A stretch of 64,000 bases of DNA, from contig OY726569.1 of NCBI GenBank assembly GCA_963383645.1, forward strand, positions 72,518,635 through 72,582,634, written 5' to 3'. Under the pieces are notes generated by a model. It was not told the DNA's origin, searched no databases, and saw nothing but the letters and a program-made list of their open reading frames with translations. This DNA is from Muscardinus avellanarius. Its lineage: Eukaryota > Chordata > Mammalia > Rodentia > Gliridae. Positions within the stretch are counted from its first letter, which is position 1. Each line of letters opens with the position of its first letter. Positions 25,501-39,600 of this stretch are shown piece by piece. Both the position numbers and the translations under genes were made by a program.

Positions 25501-28500
25501 CCCATCCCATCTCATCTCCCAAGTACTGGGATTACGAGCACGTACCACCATGCCTGGCTACGGCAATAGTTTTAAATCCTGACGTAAAAATCCCTTTGGA
25601 AGACATCCAATCCCTATCCCAAGATAGTTATAATTGGTGTGGGATGGAGGTCAACTACTGATATTTTTAAAAAGTCCAGGTGATCCTAATATGATGACCA
25701 GAGCTGAGATGCAGGTGGTGGAAGGATCACAAACGACTTGAGAAAATCCAATAAACTCCCTTTAAAGGTAGGGGGTAGTCTGAGTGTAACAACTCCTAGG
25801 AGACTCAATGAGGATATGGTGAGCAGCTAGGTGAGGATTTTATATATAGCACAGGCCAAGGATGGCAGGTGCCTGGCAGAAGAGCCATTGAAAGGGCAGG
25901 TTCTGCAGTGGGAGGGGGCCGACAGTCACCCCTCGGCTTGCTTTCCATATCCGCTTTCCTCCTTACCTTGGATCCCATGTACAGCGCCTGGATTTCACGG
26001 TGTCGGTCAGCGGTCAGTTCTCCATAGAAGTGGCTGGTGAGGTAGTTGGCCAAGAAGTGTGAAGTGGCCAAGCTAGGGTGCTGGTCGAGGCAGTGCTCTG
26101 TGACCTCAAGGCACATGGTGGGGTCAGGGATTCTTTGCAGGAGCTGTTGCAGAAGAAGGTAGTGGGGAAAGGTAAGCCCTGAAGAAGAACCCTCAGAGCA
26201 GCCTTGTTTGGTTTTAGAAAGGAATATTTAGTTTTTTTTCATTTGGGGCTAATCCTTTCTCCACTCTCGTTTGTTACCACCGCCTCCATAGTTTCAAAAA
26301 TCAGCTGTAGCTTTGACAGAACCAGAATGCAGCAGATTCCTGGACCCTGTTGCTCCATCTGGCACCTACCATAGGGCTAGGCACCTTCTATTTAAAAGGA
26401 TTGTGACTGGTTAGCTTGAAGGGGCAAGACCTAAGATCGCAAATACTTTGCAAAGAATTCAGCACGAACAAAGCCACCTGGTCTGACCCGCCGTCTCATC
26501 CCTCCCCACACGAAGAGAGGGGAGAGTCAGAGGCTTACTTGCAGAGCCTTTTCGTGATCTCTTCTTTCTAGAAGGTGAAGAAGATGCTTTTGGTGCAGGC
26601 TGATTAAATGTTCCCTGGGAATGGGGTAGAGGCAGCCCCACTCCTCACACAGCCTGTACTCCTGGAAGGAAACAGGATGCCTTCAGCCACTGTACACTAC
26701 TGGCCTTGTCACTTACCTAACTTCTGCCCGATTTTTCTTTGCAGTCTTGAGTCTGCTAAGCCTCAGGGATGTTTAGTATGTGCTGGTGGGAACTTCACTA
26801 TGGGACTAAAGTGAGACCATGAACTAGGCTAGAGTAGCAAAGTAAGGTACGCAAGTAATTAAAGCAGACCGACTGCTAATATTTTCCTCTTAGCTCTTCT
26901 GTAAAAAAGAGAACGCTGGTGTGGTGGTGCTTACGTGTAATCCCAGTACTCGGGAGGCTGAGACAGGATTGCAAGTTTGCTACCAGCCTCAGCAACTTGT
27001 GAGGCCCTCTGCAATGCAGTGAGACCCTGTTTCAAAATGAAAAATAAAATAGGGCTGGGGTGTAGCTCAGAGGTAGAATGTCCCTGGGTCCAATCCCTGG
27101 TACCACACTCACAAAAAAAAAAAAAAAAGAAAGAAAAATAGGTAACACTTGGTGTCTGCCCTGGGGCTATACCAAGGGAAGTGGGGAAACCAAGAGGACT
27201 CAGTTCAAAGGCAGCAGCACTTGCTCAGCTCTGACTGAAGCCATATGCATGTGAAGACCTAGTACTGTCAGTTTTAAATTTTTAAAAAAAGTTTTCCACA
27301 TTTTAAACATTTTGGCCATGAAGTCAATTTGGAAACATAAAAATTCTGTGGACCAATGCTACATAGGCAAAGGAAATATGTTGGGGTTAGATTCCCTCCC
27401 TGCTCCCTCTAGCACTCCCAAGTGTGAACTCTACATTAAGGTTTCAGGGAATGGGCTTTCTGGAGATTTGCCCAACTACTCCACCATGGTGGTGTCTGGG
27501 TGTCTCCCCACACTGCCTGGGGCTGACACTTCAGGACATTTTCTTGTCTCTCTGGCTATGTCAGATGTCCTGTCTGAGCTCCCATGACCTGAGCTTACTG
27601 TCACTTGACATGTATCACAATCCCCTTGAGATGTATCTTACATCACCCTAAACTGAGAGTCACTCCAAGCCAGAGACCAAGTTTATCTTTCTCTCGCCTT
27701 TATCTAGAACTGTGACTAGCTGCACTCAGTAGATATCTCCTGGATAAATACTTGAATGAGCGCCTTTTTTTTGGTAGTGTTGGGGACTGAACACAGGGCT
27801 TTGCGCTCGCTAGGCAGGCACTTGTAGCACCACGGAGCTCCATCCCCAGCCCTTCTAAAATTTTATTTCGAGATAGGATCTTGCTAAGTTGCTTAGACTG
27901 GCCTCAAAACTTGCAATCCTACTGCTTTGGCCTCCTGAGTAGCTGGAATTACAGTTCAGATGCTGACAGAGCATCTACATTTTGAACTATGGTCTATTAG
28001 CTTCTTGAAAGGTAGATAAAAAGACCGGGTGTGGTGTGGCATGCCTGTAATCCCCGTAATTGGGAAGCTGAGACAGGAGGATCATAAGTTTGAGGCCAGC
28101 CTGGGAAACTTAGGGAGACTTTGTCTTAAAATTAAAAATAAGTAAATTAAAAGGGCTGGGAGTGTATCATATGTACATGCACATACGCATACACAACCCC
28201 CTCCCGCCACAGATAAAATTCTAGTTTTCACTTGAATGGCCAATAAACACAGGAAAGACATTCACACTCATTAACAATCATGGAAATATAAATTGAAACA
28301 ATGAGATACCATTCTATCATCAAAATGTGAAAAGTTAGATTATATAAAATTGGCAGGAATATACAGCAATAATAACTGCAGTGGAAGTATAACTGGGATA
28401 AATGACATGAAGAGATATTTGGTCTCAACCTAGCACACGTGAGGATGCTCACGCCCGATGACACAGAAATTCCACTTAGGTACACATGCTGTACCTCGCG

Positions 28501-30540
28501 TACACAGTGTGGAAAATCTCACAAATTAATACAAGGAAAAAGCACCAATTGTGTTATCTTCTACACTTACGTGAATGTTGGCAAGTTTCACAATTAAAAG
28601 AAAAGAAGAATGTGGTGTAGTTACTCTTTTTTTGTTGTTTGTTTTTTGTGGCACCGGGGATGGAACCCAGGGGCATTGAACCTCTGAGCTACAACCCCAG
28701 CCCTAGTTTTTAGTCTTTTTATTTTTGAAACAGGGTCTGAGTTGCAAAGGGCCCCGCTAAGTGGCTGAGGCTGTCCGTGAACTGCGATCCTCCGGTCTCT
28801 GCCTAGCGATGTAATTACTCTTTTCAAGTGGCTACTGACACACAGAAAGGGATCTACAGAATGAGCTAGGAAGTGACAGCTCTCAAAGGAGGAGGAAGGG
28901 GGACACCACCCCGGAAATGGCACCTCTGCTTCCAGAATTATGTTCATGACAGACGATGGGTCCACAACACAGCAGCTCTGCAGGGTCTGCCAGTCACACC
29001 ACACCGGGGGATCCTGCAAACCTAGGATCTGAGGAAAGACAGGAAGATCCATCAAACCACATGTAGCTTCTCCCTCCAGAATAAGTCATAGATGTGTTCA
29101 GGGAATGGGCAGCCCTAGATCTCTGCCCCAAAGTCCAGCTGTCAGAACTTGCTGGAAAGAGGAAGAGAACAAACCATCTAGAGAGAAGAATGAATCTGGG
29201 AAGTAAAACCGGTGTGCAAGGCTGGTGGGAGAGCCAGCATCAGGCCTCTCCCTGGTGAGGCCAGTTCCCAGAGGCATAAAGCTCGTCCAGCCTCCCGAGG
29301 CCACGGTCCCAAGCTCCTCCAGCTCAAAGCCCCACTCAAGATACTCTTCTGGCTTGAATACTCTGCAGGATCACCTTTCCTGCAGCATTTTAGCTTTGCA
29401 TGAAAACTGCTGAGGAGATATAAGAAGAAAATCTGTTTCTCCAGCTATTCTCACCTTCCCTGGTGAAGCTCTGTTCTCTGTTCTGTTTCAAGGACAGAGA
29501 GGAAAGTTAGCATAGCTGTGTCCCCTGAATCTGTCTATCTGCGCCTCCTCAGCTTGAATAACACATATCCCACAAGAATCACTCTGCCAGGCATGGTGGT
29601 GCATGCTTGAAATCCCAGTACTTGGGAGGCTGAGACAGGAGGATCGCAGTCAGCCTGAGGTACTTATGAGGCCCTCTGAAACTTAGTGAGACCCTGTTTC
29701 CAAATACAGTATAAAATAGTTCTGGGGCTATAGCTTGGAGGTAGAATGCCCCCGGGTTCCACCCCCAGTACCACTACCAAACAAACAAAAAACTTTTGAA
29801 TTCATCACTATCATGCATCCTTTCAAAAATAGCCCTTGAAATTTAGCTAAAATTTAAAACAATCTTTCAGACTTATAATTTATAAAAAATACACAAAGCT
29901 TGTGGACTGTAGACCATCATTCCAACACTAATTTTGTTATTATTCTTGCTTAATGCAAATGTATTTAACAGTAGTAATACAAGTACGTAACACAGGAATC
30001 AGATAGGAGGTCTCTTCTTCATCCACCTAAGAGCTAAAGCCAGATGCAAAGTAAAAGCCAGGCTTATGTTTTCTGTTTCTAAATCTCCCATCGTTAGAAA
30101 GTAGACCGAGGGTGATGAAGACAGGGTGACAAGCCTGCTTCCTCCTCTGGTGGGTGCCGGGGCCTGTACCTTCTGGTACACCTGCAGCTCCGCCAGCTTC
30201 TTCTGCAGCTCAGACCTCAGTTCTTCTTGTACACTTGTGTCTGAAATGCAATAGGCCAGGATCTCCAGGCACGACTCCAGGGGCCACCTGTCCACAAACC
30301 GCAGGGCCAGCTGACTTCTCAGAGATGCATCCTTCACAGGAAACAGGTGCTTCCAACCTTCTTTGTCTACAAGACATAAAAGAGGCAGCAAGCTTGGCAC
30401 CAGAAAACCTCGAGAGCTTAGTTTACTTCTTCCTCCTCCTCCCCTGCCACCTCCCCACCCCGGTACTAGAGATTGAACCCAGGGGCATTCTACCTCTGAG
30501 TAGAATGTAGCTACACCCCAGCCCTATTTTGTATTTCTTT

Positions 30541-30600
<60 letters not shown>

Positions 30601-33600
30601 TCATTTTTGTGGTACTGGGGATGGAACCCAGGGGCCTTCTACCTCCGGGCTATACTCTGAGACCTATTTTATATTTTATTTGGAAACAGGGTCTCTTAAG
30701 CCAGCTGAGGCTGGCTTCGAACCTGTGTGATCCTCCTGTCTCAGCCTCCCAGGTGCGGGGATTACAAGCGTGCGCCACCACGCCCGGCTTGTATTCTTTA
30801 TTTTGAAACAGGTTCTCAACTAGGTTGCAGAGGGCCTAAGTAGCTGAGACTGGCTGCAAACCTGTGATCCTCCTGTCCCAGCCTCCCAAGTACTGGGATC
30901 GCCAGCATGCGCCGCCATGCTGGCTCTTCATTTCCTTCTTGAGGACTTTGGTCTCATAAAATAGAAGCTTACTAGTTTCTATGCCTGGAACTGTTATATG
31001 ACAAGGAGAAGTCCTATATCCCTATGTGTCCCTCTATGATCATAGTCACTGGAACTCTCAGAAGGACAAAGGAGAGGGAAAAAAAAGGAAGAGGGAGGAA
31101 GGGAGAAGAGAGCAAATTTTCCATGTTTTCTGTGCCGCATGAAGAGCACTCTTTCAAACTTATCTTGTCAGTGGAACGTCAGTTTCCCCTTTGCATCACA
31201 CATAACCACTTGAAAGCTATTTCAGGTAACAACTTTCAACTTCTGGATATTCCTCATCTTATTATTTAGTAGATTTCTCTCTCCTACACCTATTTCATAG
31301 ATCAAACAGACTCTAAACAATAGCACAAAGCCTTTCAGTGGTTTTCTCCACCTCCCAGAGGGGGGGATTTTCTCCTTTTCAAAGCACAGTCAAGCCTCCT
31401 ACCCCAAAACCGTTCCCTACAGCACACCTGACTCTTGCTTCCTGTTGTGATGTGTGGGTAGCTCCATTGGATTTCTATTCTGGCTACACACACTCAAAAT
31501 CTCTTGGGGAACAGGCAGGGTGGCGCCTGCCTGAAATTCCAGCCCTTGGGAGGCTGAGACAGGAGGGTCAGAGGTTCAAGGCCAGCCTCAGCAACTTACT
31601 GAGACCCTGTTCCAAAAAAAAAAAAAAAATTGGGCTGGGGGTATAACTTGGAGGTAGAATACCCCTGGGTTCAATCCCTAGATCCACAGGGGGAAAAAAA
31701 AAAAAATCTCTCAGAAACTTTTAAAGCAGGGGTTGTCAAACAAGGCCCATAGGATTTTTGTTTGTTTTGTCTTCGTGGTAATGGGGATTTAACCAAGGAT
31801 TGCTTTACTGCTGAGTGACATCTCTAGACCTTTTCATTATTTTTAAAATTTTTGAAGCTAAGTGTGGTGGCGCATGCTTGTAATCCCAGCATTTGGGAGG
31901 CTGAGACAGGAGGATCACGGTTTGTAGACAGCCTCTGCTAGGTAGTGAGGCCTTTTGCAACTCAGTGAGACCCTGTTTCAAAATAAAGAATAAAAAAATA
32001 GGGCTGGGGTTGTATCTCAGAGGCAGAATGCCCCCTGGGTTCCATCCCCAGTACTGGGGAAAAAAAATTGAAACAGCATCTCGGCAAGTTGCTAAGGGCC
32101 TCACTAAGGAGGCTAGCCTTGAATTTTTGATCCTCCTGTCTCAGGCTCAGCCTCTCAAGTACTGAGATTACAGGTGTGTGTCACTGCACTTAGTTCACAG
32201 CTTATTTTTATATTTTCATAAATAAAGTATTTGATGCACACGCTCATTCCTTTATGCATAGATTATGGCTATTTTCAGGGGCAGAACTGAATAGAAGAAA
32301 TCACATGGCCTAAAAGTCCTTTACAAGAAAAGATTGCTGGCGTTTTAATCACTTGCTTGAACCCTATCCTAGGCCTCTGAGGATGGGGCCCAAATATTTT
32401 CTTAGAATTTCTCAATGATGCTGAAATACAGGATTCAGAATGCTGGTTATGAGAGCCCCCCCCCTTTTTTTTTTGTACTGGGATTGACCCCAGGGACATT
32501 CTGCCTCTGAGCTAGACCCCAGACCGTTTTACATTTTCGGTTTGAAACAGGGTCTCCCTTCATTGCTGAGGGCCTTACTGCATTGCTGAGTCTGTTCTGG
32601 AACCTGCCATCCTCCTGTCTCAGCCTCTCAAGTTCTGGAATTACGGGCTCACAAGCGCCCATTCTACAGTCAGCTAGACTTGGGTTCTAAGCTCTACCCT
32701 ACCACTTACCATCCTGGGCAAGTTTTCTGTCTTCTCTGATCCTAAGTCTCTGTGGTGGCACTTTTCTCTAGAGTTCTTGTTAGGATTAAACATGATGCCA
32801 AATATTATTAGCACTCGTGAAAGAGGGAAGCTTAACTGCTCACCACAGGCCACAGCGCAGCTCAGGACCGCGTCCCTCACGCCGCTCAGCTCGTCCGCAT
32901 CTTGCCCGTACTCCTCAGTGAGCTGAAGGGCCCGCGGCCAGTCTCTGCTCACCAGCGCCTCCTCAAAGGCCTCGGTCAGCACATCTAGGGCAGCGGGAGA
33001 ATGCAGGCCCAGGAGCACGGTGGAGAGACTGGCCTGACCACACAGACTGGCTGCCAGGCCTTTTCCCTCCTCAGAGGACCTGCGCAGGGGCTCCCAGGCA
33101 GCCAGCAGGGAGGCCTCGAGCCTAGGGAACTGTTCCAGGAGGCGCTCACACTCCCGGGCTACCTGCTCCGCGGGCAGAGGCACCTCCCGGCGGCCGCGTA
33201 GCTCCTTCCAGGACAAGCTCGGCTTGCTGACCTTTGCCCCCTGGGAGGCCCCCAGGCAGGCCACCGTAGCCAGAAGCTTTGAGCAGGACTTAAGGAAGGC
33301 CAAGGCAGAGGAGGTGAGCGCTGGGGGTGCTGAGTCCCTTGGGGAGGAGAGAGGCTTTCTCTCCAAAGTGGGATTCTTGGTAGGCTGAGGGGAACTTGGC
33401 CTAGAACGTGGGAGGTCGTCCAGGTGGTGGGAGGCGTGCTGCTGGGCCAGGGCGCTCAAGAGGGTCAGGAGGGATGACATCTGCTGGCTTTGCAGAGAGG
33501 AGCAAAGAGTAAGGGGCTCACAGCAGCAATTGACAATGACCTGTGGCACACTGAGGCTGAGACCCTCGCGGGCCAGAAGGGCTGCCAACCTGGAGGGGGA

Positions 33601-36600
33601 GAAGCAGACAGAAATGATCATACGGTCTTATAATTTCTCTATGCTTGTACAGCAAATGTAAATTAGAGTTCTTAATTATACCCCCCACTTTTTTTCAGTG
33701 TTGAGGATCAAACTCAGAGCCTTCTACATGCACAGTCAGTACTTTACCACTGAGCCACACTGCAAGCCCTCCCCTCATTTTTTTTCCAGAAACCAATTAA
33801 TTTTTATTTTTTTGATTCATTTTTTAAATTTTTATTGGTGCATTGTAATCATACATCACATTGGAATATAAGACTTGAGAGGATATACAAGCACACATCA
33901 TCCAATTAGCCCTCATCCAGTCCCCATCCCATTCCCTCCCCCTCCCTCGATCCCATGCTTGTTTGGTGATTAACTTTGATACATATGTTTATGTACCTCC
34001 TGCTTTTTAAAGAGGCTCTATCCTCCCCTATTCCATACCCTCTGATTGGTCACCTTAGTTGCTTCACTATAGGGCCCTTTCTATAGCTCGACCACTTCCT
34101 GTTGCCCCTTTCCTCCTAGTTATTGCTGATTAGGGGAAGCATCTGGTTTTAATTTTCTGCGATATTTCTCTGTGCATGCTGTGTTGCAAATACCGATCCC
34201 ATTCTTGACGGCCCCAGTTGTGGCCTGGCTACCCAGTGGACTGATCCAGACCTCGCTGGCTCAAGCAGCGGCCTTATCTCATGGGAGGCCCCAGCTCTGG
34301 CCTCACTGGCCCCGACACTGGCCTAACCCCTCAGCTGGCTCCAATCCCGGCCTTGGAGGCCCCAGCACCGGCCTTCCTCACGGCAGGCTCCGATCCAGGC
34401 CTCGGAGGCCTCAGTAGCAGCCTTGCTTCATGGAAGGCTCCAATGCCGGCCGCTGGCCCCGGCACTGGCCTAACCCCTCAGCAGGCTCCGATCCCGGCCT
34501 CTGAGACCCCGGCACTGGCCCTGCCTCGTGGCAGGCTCCCATCCTGGCCTTGCTGGCCCCAGCACCTGCCTAACCCCTCGGCAGGCTCTGATCCTGGCCT
34601 CGGAGGCCCCAGCACCAGCCTTGCCTCATGGCAGACTCTGATCCCAGCCTCGCTGGCCCCAGCACCTGCCTAACCCCTCGGCAGGCTCCGATCCCGGCCT
34701 CAGAGGCCTCAATAGTGGCCTTGCCTCACGGAAGGCTCTGATGCTGGTCAGTGGCCCCAGCACCGGCCTAACCACTCAGCAGGCTCTGATCCCGGCCTCG
34801 GAGGCCCCAGCACCGGTCTTGCCTCGCAGCAGGCTCCGATCCTGGCCTCACTGGCCCCAGCACCGGCCTAACCCCTTGGCAGGCTCCGATCCTGGCCTCA
34901 GAGGCCTCAATAGTGGCCTTACCTCACGGAAGGCTCTGATGCCGGCTAGTGGCCCCGGCACCAGCCGAACACCTCAGCAGGCTCTGATCCCGGCCTCAGA
35001 GGCCCCAGCACCAGCCTTGCCTCGTGGCAGGCTCCGATCCTGGCCTCGCTAAGCCCTCCCCTCTTTAACATACACACACATGCACGCACGCACACACATG
35101 CACACGTTAGCTTATTCACACACCACACTGCCCCTTGCTTTTCCACTTAATAACCTATCTGATCTTTCCTTATCTCTCTATAGAAAGGACCTTCATCAGT
35201 ATTTAGGAAGCTGAGACAGGAGGATTGCTTCAGCAACTTAGCAAGACCCTGAGCAACTTAGTGAGACTGTTTCAAAACAAAAAATAAAAAGAGCTGGGAT
35301 GTGACTCAGAAGTAGAATGCCTTTGGGTTCAATTCCTAGTACCCACCCCACTGGAAAAAGACTCTCATAAATTTTTTTACAGTTACAAAATATTTCATTA
35401 TGTAGATGAACCATAACCTAACTAGTCTCTTATTAGTGGACAATGAAATCTCCGGATCTGTGGTATATACATCACTTTTTCTATCTATCATGAAGCTGTA
35501 GAATACATTCCCCCAAATAGACTGCTAGGTAAAAGGGCATATAAATTTGTAATTTTAATGGAGAGTGACAAAATTGTTTATCCCACAAGGGTTTTACCAA
35601 TTTATATTCCACCGGCAATCTTGGAGAATTCTTATTTTTCTGTAGTCTACTCAACTGCTGTTATCCAGCTTTTGAATTTTTGCCTATCCATATGTGAAGA
35701 TTTACCCATTAATCACATACTTGGGACACACATGTTCAATGGTGGCACGAGAAACAGAAATAAGGTACATTGAATTTTAAAATAATAAATGTACATGAAG
35801 GGCAAAGTCTGGAAGAAATTTCCGCTCTCTGTAGTTATCCCAAACACCCCCCACCAACACACTGAGCTCTTGGATTTCCTTGACGAAAGAATCAGGGAGG
35901 CCCATGGCTGACTCCCCCCATCAAGGTAGCTCCTACCTGTCTGGGGGAACTTGTCTCTCAAGCAGGAGATGTGACACCAGTTGGGAAGAGCTCTGTTGCA
36001 GGAGAACAAAGGGATTTCCTACCTTGACCTCCACGTGATCTGAGAAGGTAAAGAAAGTGATCTGTTAGCATTTCTGACTATAACAGCTCAAGGCCTGTTT
36101 CCCAGAATTAACAGAAGAGTACAAGGTCAAAATGGAGCCCTTCTATTGATTCATTCTAGGTAAAGGGTATTCTCAACATGGCCCTGACCACAAGTTAATC
36201 TACACCTTACCACTGCTTTAAAGACCTCCAAACCTGGCCAGACAAACTTCAGTGGGCAGGTGTAGCTACTGACAGCTCACTCCTGCTCACCTCAACCTGA
36301 ATGAGGTGCATGCATTGCAGGCTGGGTAGCCCACACAGCCTAAAAGTAATTTTATACATTTTTTTTGTTGTTGTTTTCTTTTTGCACTGGAGACTAAACC
36401 CGGGGCATTCTATCTCTGAGCTACATTTCCAGCCCTGTCTTATTTTTTTCTTTTGAGACAGGGCCTCACTAAGTTGTTAAAGCTTGAACTTGAGATCCAC
36501 CTGTTTTAGTCTCCCAAGTACTGGGATTATAGGCATGCATCACTATGCCCAGATAGTTTTATACAACATTTTTAGTGGATTATTTTGACTGTGACTTGTC

Positions 36601-39600
36601 AAATGTGGAATCTCCCACTGATGGCATCAGGTTAGTGCTCTAGAGTTTTAGATTTTGGAGCATTTAAGACTTCAGATTAGGGATGCTCACCCTATACTTG
36701 CTCTGTGGACTCATGTATGAATCTGGTACTCATACTGACAACCTGATTCCTCTTCTAGGTCCTCAACTCCACCATGGACTCAAGGTGTGACAGACATATT
36801 CTGAGTCACTAGTTCTACGAGGTTTTATTGAGTACTTCAATGGGCGGTACAACTGCACTTAAAACAAAGATACACAGAGCAGAGACAAATAAAAGAGGGA
36901 AATCTTTTAAACCTGGTGTCCTTGGCTATGCTAGACCCAGAACCTCCTAATTTAGTGCCTTTTGTCTTCCTTGCCCTAAATTCCTGAGGGCCAGTCATAC
37001 CTTCATTTCTTTTCTTGCTGCTTACCAGGCTCAGAGCTCAAACTCCGAAGGAGAACTGCAGCCAGGGTGCTACAGTAACTGAAGAAGGCGCCCGTGTAGT
37101 CATTCTGTCTGCTGCCTCCCGGTGCCTGCTTGGCCAGGTTCTTCTGGAGCAGCTGGGTCTGGACATGCACAGGGTGGGCCTCTGCCTCAGGAGCTTTCTG
37201 AGAAGCCTGTTCCACCAGGGAGGAGAGTGGAGTGCTCTTGGGCTCTGAGAGGAACAACAGCAGGGGAAGGGACATAGGTTTTAGTGCATCTAGCGTTGGG
37301 TCAATTTCTGACCCAATATGTAAACTGGGTCAGAAACATAGGATTCCCTTCTACACTTCATGGGGCGTCCTACAGCCTGGATTCTATACTTAGAGGGCAC
37401 ATATAAGCCATGTGTGGTGGTGTACACCTGTAATCCCAGTACTTAGGAGGCTGAGACAGGAAGATTGTATGTTTGGGGACAGCCTCAGCAACTTAGTGAG
37501 ACTATCAGCAATCTAGCAAGACTGTTTCAAAGAAAAGGAAAAAAAAAAAAAAAAAAAAAAAAAAGGAAAGCCAGGCATGTTGGCACACCCCATAATCCCA
37601 GTACTTGGGAGCCTGAGACAGGAGGATAGTTCATGGGTACCCTCAGTAACTTACTGTCAGCAATCTAGCAAGACCCTATTAAAAAAATAAAAAGCCCCAG
37701 GTGTGGTGGTGCACACCTGTAATACCAGGCTGAGACAGGAAGATCGCAGCTTTGTGGCCAGCCTCAGCAACTTAGCGAGACCCACCACAATTTAGTGAGA
37801 CACTGTTCCAAAATGAAGTAAAATAAAATAGGGCTGGGGGTGTAGCTCAAAGGTAGAATGCCCCTGGGTTCCATCCACAGTACCACAAAAAAAATTCAAA
37901 GGAAGGCAGATATAAAATTCTTCTTTGATCATCTGCACAGGTGACTCTCAGCCAGAAAGAACTTTGAGTCTGGAACCATCAGGGTGTATAGTTCTGTTAT
38001 GACCCTGCTGTCTTTGGTGTCAAAGAACTCTAAGAACAGAGTAAGTAATCTTTTGGAAAGGGTTGACCAATATTTACAGAGTACCTGCTGGGTATACCGC
38101 TCATTAGTGGATGGAGTGTTGAGCATCCTTTCAATTGGAAGCTGGGGAAACCGGTAAAGTTCAGTATGAGATGTGCCCTGGCTAATTAAAGAGCTGGTTG
38201 GGCCCAATTCTGAGTTCTGAGCTTCAGCTCCAAAGTGCATGTTCACTCCCAGATGTTTCTTCTCCCCAGTTCAGCCCTATCTGCTGATCTGTTCCTGGGC
38301 AGACAATCCCATACCCGGCAGTGTGAGTGCCTCTCTCAGTGAGTGAAGAGCCTGATCCAGCTGCTGGGCGAGGGCGGTGTGGCTGGCGATGCAGTCCTCC
38401 GTCAGCCTGGGCCAGCACGCCTGAAGCAGCTCGGTGATGCTGCACCGTGGAGGGCCCCCTCCCTTTTCCTCTACAGTCTCTATGGAAGGCAAAGGAGAAA
38501 GGAAGAAAAAGTGAAGTCTGGTGCTGACTTGATGGTTCAAGTCTAGGAAGAAAAACCAAGGAGAAAGAGCAACTCACCCGCTTTAGTTTGTCCAGCTGAC
38601 ACAGGTGGATAATTGAGAATCTTACTAATTTGCTGAAGGACAACTGGAAAACCTCGAATGCCATCAGTATTGAGGAGGGCCTGGTCCAGCCGTCGGCCTG
38701 GAATCAGATGGATGAGGGAATGCGGGGGGGAAAAAAGAAGGAAATTTCAGAGATGGATACTCAGTATCGTATTTACTTGTTTTATTTTGTCTTCTCCAAC
38801 ATTATGGCTGAAATATATGCTGTGCCATTTTGGTGACAACTAGCCAACCTGGCTTCCGCCAGGCCTGAGGTCCCAGGACTGCCTTTGGCGAGATGCCTCT
38901 GCAGTCGGCAGCAGCGGCAGCCATCAGAAACACTGGTGCTCCTAAGGGATTTGCAGTCCCAAGCCAAATGGGCGCTTCCTGTGGATTTGCCTTCGCACGA
39001 TGCTCAGCCATGGATTCTGTATTCATATACCTATACTCTCACATACTTGTGAATTCTATATTCTGGAACATTATTAACCTCAAGGTATTGTTCTCCCTCC
39101 AACTGTGACCCACTGGTTTATAAATTAATGACTATCTAACCTAATGAATTAATCTAAATAAATCTAACCTAATGAATTAATCTAACCTAATGAATTAATG
39201 ACTATCTAACCTAAAACTACAGGTATTAGGGTAGGTAGGTTTGCCCAGGTGGGGGGCATGCAGTCTAAAGGCACAGATTCCATTTGTCCCTTTTTTTTTT
39301 TTATGGTGGTACCAGGAATTAAACCCAGGGCCTCACACATGCTAAGCATATACTCTACCACTGATCTACACCCAGGCCCCATTTGTACTTCCCCTAACGC
39401 CGTACTGGGTATTGAACCCAATGGTGCTCTACCACTGAGCTATGTCCCCAGCACCCTTTATTTTTGAGTCAGGGTCTTGCTAAATTATCCAGGTTGGCCT
39501 CAAATTTGCAGTATTTCTATATCAGCCTCCTGTGTTGCTGGGATAATAGTTGTGCACCACTATGCCTGGCTTATTTTTGAATGTGTATCTCTTCCCTAAT

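Noticed and set aside
32674..33621. Single 315-residue minus ORF as an intact gene
   Set aside because: Only 32844-33589 is exon w19. Both ends run into intron past well-placed splice sites.
34172..35052. Pro/Ala-rich plus-strand ORFs ([23 protein letters not shown]) as a repeat protein gene
   Set aside because: They follow the GC-rich tandem array, whose period keeps frames open. There is no start context, splice support or partner gene, and the array belongs to a retroposon.
38782..39026. Pair of minus ORFs with Cys/Arg-rich sequence as a missed exon
   Set aside because: w14 and w15 already join in phase with matching homology, leaving no gap to fill.
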